Source of the DNA: Bacillota bacterium
GTDB lineage: Bacteria; Bacillota; Clostridia; Tissierellales; Sporanaerobacteraceae
DNA: 31,838 nt
Direction of reading: 5' to 3'
NCBI GenBank assembly: GCA_029779375.1
Contig: JAKPAR010000030.1
Coordinates: 1-31,838, forward strand
Below, piece by piece: positions 31,432 through 31,838 of this stretch. The translations under genes and the position numbers were made by a program. The stretch's first letter is position 1. Each line of letters begins with the position of its first letter. The notes beneath the pieces were generated by a model. The model was given only the letters and a program-made list of their open reading frames with translations. It ran no database searches and had not been told where the DNA came from.

Positions 31432-31838
31432 TTGAAAAAGTGGTACAATAAACTCTTTTTAAATGATATAAGAAACGCTGTGGAAAAATATAATATGCTA
31501 GAAAATACCGATAAAATAATAGTAGGCCTTTCTGGAGGAAAGGATAGCATCTTCTTACTTTATTCTCTATTACTTTTAAGAGAAAATTCATATTTAAACT
31601 TTGATATAATAGGACTTCATATAGACATAGGTATAGGAATAGATATGTCAAATGTGGAAATATTTTGTAGAGAAAACAAAATTCCTTATATACACGAAAA
31701 TATTCATATCATAGATAAAATATTTGAAGATAAAAAGAGTCCTTGCTATCTCTGCTCAAAGATGAAAAGAGGCGCTATGGCAAGAATTGCAAAAAACAAC
31801 AACGTAAACAAAATAGCCCTAGGACATCACAAAACAGA
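31432..31838 (+). CDS. TtcA-like tRNA 2-thiolation enzyme, N-terminal fragment
   Basis: This is an N-type ATP pyrophosphatase of the TtcA/TtuA family, which adds sulfur to tRNA nucleotides through an adenylated intermediate. The window ends after 135 codons. Visible are the PP-loop IVGLSGGKDSIF (SGGKDS at 34-39), the CxxC pair SPCYLCSKMKRG (Cys105, Cys108) and ALGHHKT, the start of the family's GHHxDD motif. The start is a TTG at 31432, with GGAGG seven bases upstream; no ATG fits. It is the only plus-strand gene in the window. Whether it modifies cytidine-32 as in enteric bacteria cannot be told from the fragment. Confidence 0.9.
   Translation, partial: MKKWYNKLFLNDIRNAVEKYNMLENTDKIIVGLSGGKDSIFLLYSLLLLRENSYLNFDIIGLHIDIGIGIDMSNVEIFCRENKIPYIHENIHIIDKIFEDKKSPCYLCSKMKRGAMARIAKNNNVNKIALGHHKT

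Noticed and set aside
31406..31651. An 81-codon minus-strand frame at the right end
   Set aside because: It overlaps the clear TtcA-like coding region on the plus strand and has no family pattern.

Overview
The window comes from the chromosome of an AT-rich, low-GC, Gram-positive anaerobe of the Clostridia, most likely a Stickland-type amino-acid fermenter (Tissierella/Sporanaerobacter-like; this is inferred from gene content, not from a database match). The main evidence is a complete, selenoprotein-encoding glycine reductase operon under a tandem glycine riboswitch. The cggR-gap-pgk cluster beside rpoN, the lipoprotein-type ABC transporters and strong AGGAGG ribosome-binding sites also fit. 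Almost every gene lies on the minus strand; only the last, partial gene (TtcA-like) is on the plus strand. No insertion sequence, prophage, CRISPR array, tRNA or rRNA is visible.

Layout, by coordinate. (1) 1-2500: lower glycolysis, with a pgk 5' end, gap and the regulator cggR. They are read from a good sigma-A promoter (2464-2492) with a two-repeat putative CggR operator downstream (2397-2426). (2) 2539-3918: rpoN (sigma-54). (3) 4096-8729: a BMP-family lipoprotein, a double-domain ATPase and two overlapping permeases, i.e. a nucleoside-type ABC importer with a likely attenuator after the lipoprotein gene. (4) 8865-16968: promoter, tandem glycine riboswitch, terminator, then grdX-trxB-trxA-grdE-grdA-grdB-grdC-grdD. 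grdA and grdB each carry an in-frame UGA (selenocysteine), so a standard translation breaks both genes. (5) 17040-20063: a Na/Pi cotransporter with a PhoU-like domain, the tRNA methyltransferase trmL and a Cof-type HAD phosphatase. (6) 20141-23773: a cobalamin-riboswitch-controlled BtuF-BtuC-BtuD-type importer whose ATPase has an extra C-terminal domain of about 155 residues. (7) 23780-28940: a DUF2225 zinc-ribbon protein, a VanW/G5 cell-surface protein, an unusual long FtsA-like ATPase with a beta-grasp-like tail, endonuclease III and a DUF503 protein. (8) 29023-31838: glycine C-acetyltransferase (kbl), epoxyqueuosine reductase (queG) and a divergent, truncated ttcA-like gene.

How it works together: glycine binding to the tandem aptamers should release the operon from termination. 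Thioredoxin reductase and thioredoxin then feed electrons to protein A (GrdA). Protein B (GrdE/GrdB) activates glycine, and protein C (GrdC/GrdD) releases acetyl phosphate for ATP synthesis. Kbl links glycine to threonine breakdown. QueG is a cobalamin enzyme and so a possible user of the cobalamin imported by the nearby riboswitch-controlled system. The glycine reductase system is known. The less ordinary items are the cofactor-site residues of Gap, the fused domain on the ATPase at 20141-21394, the FtsA-like/beta-grasp protein at 25975-27966, and the hairpins that divide the grd operon into biochemical modules.
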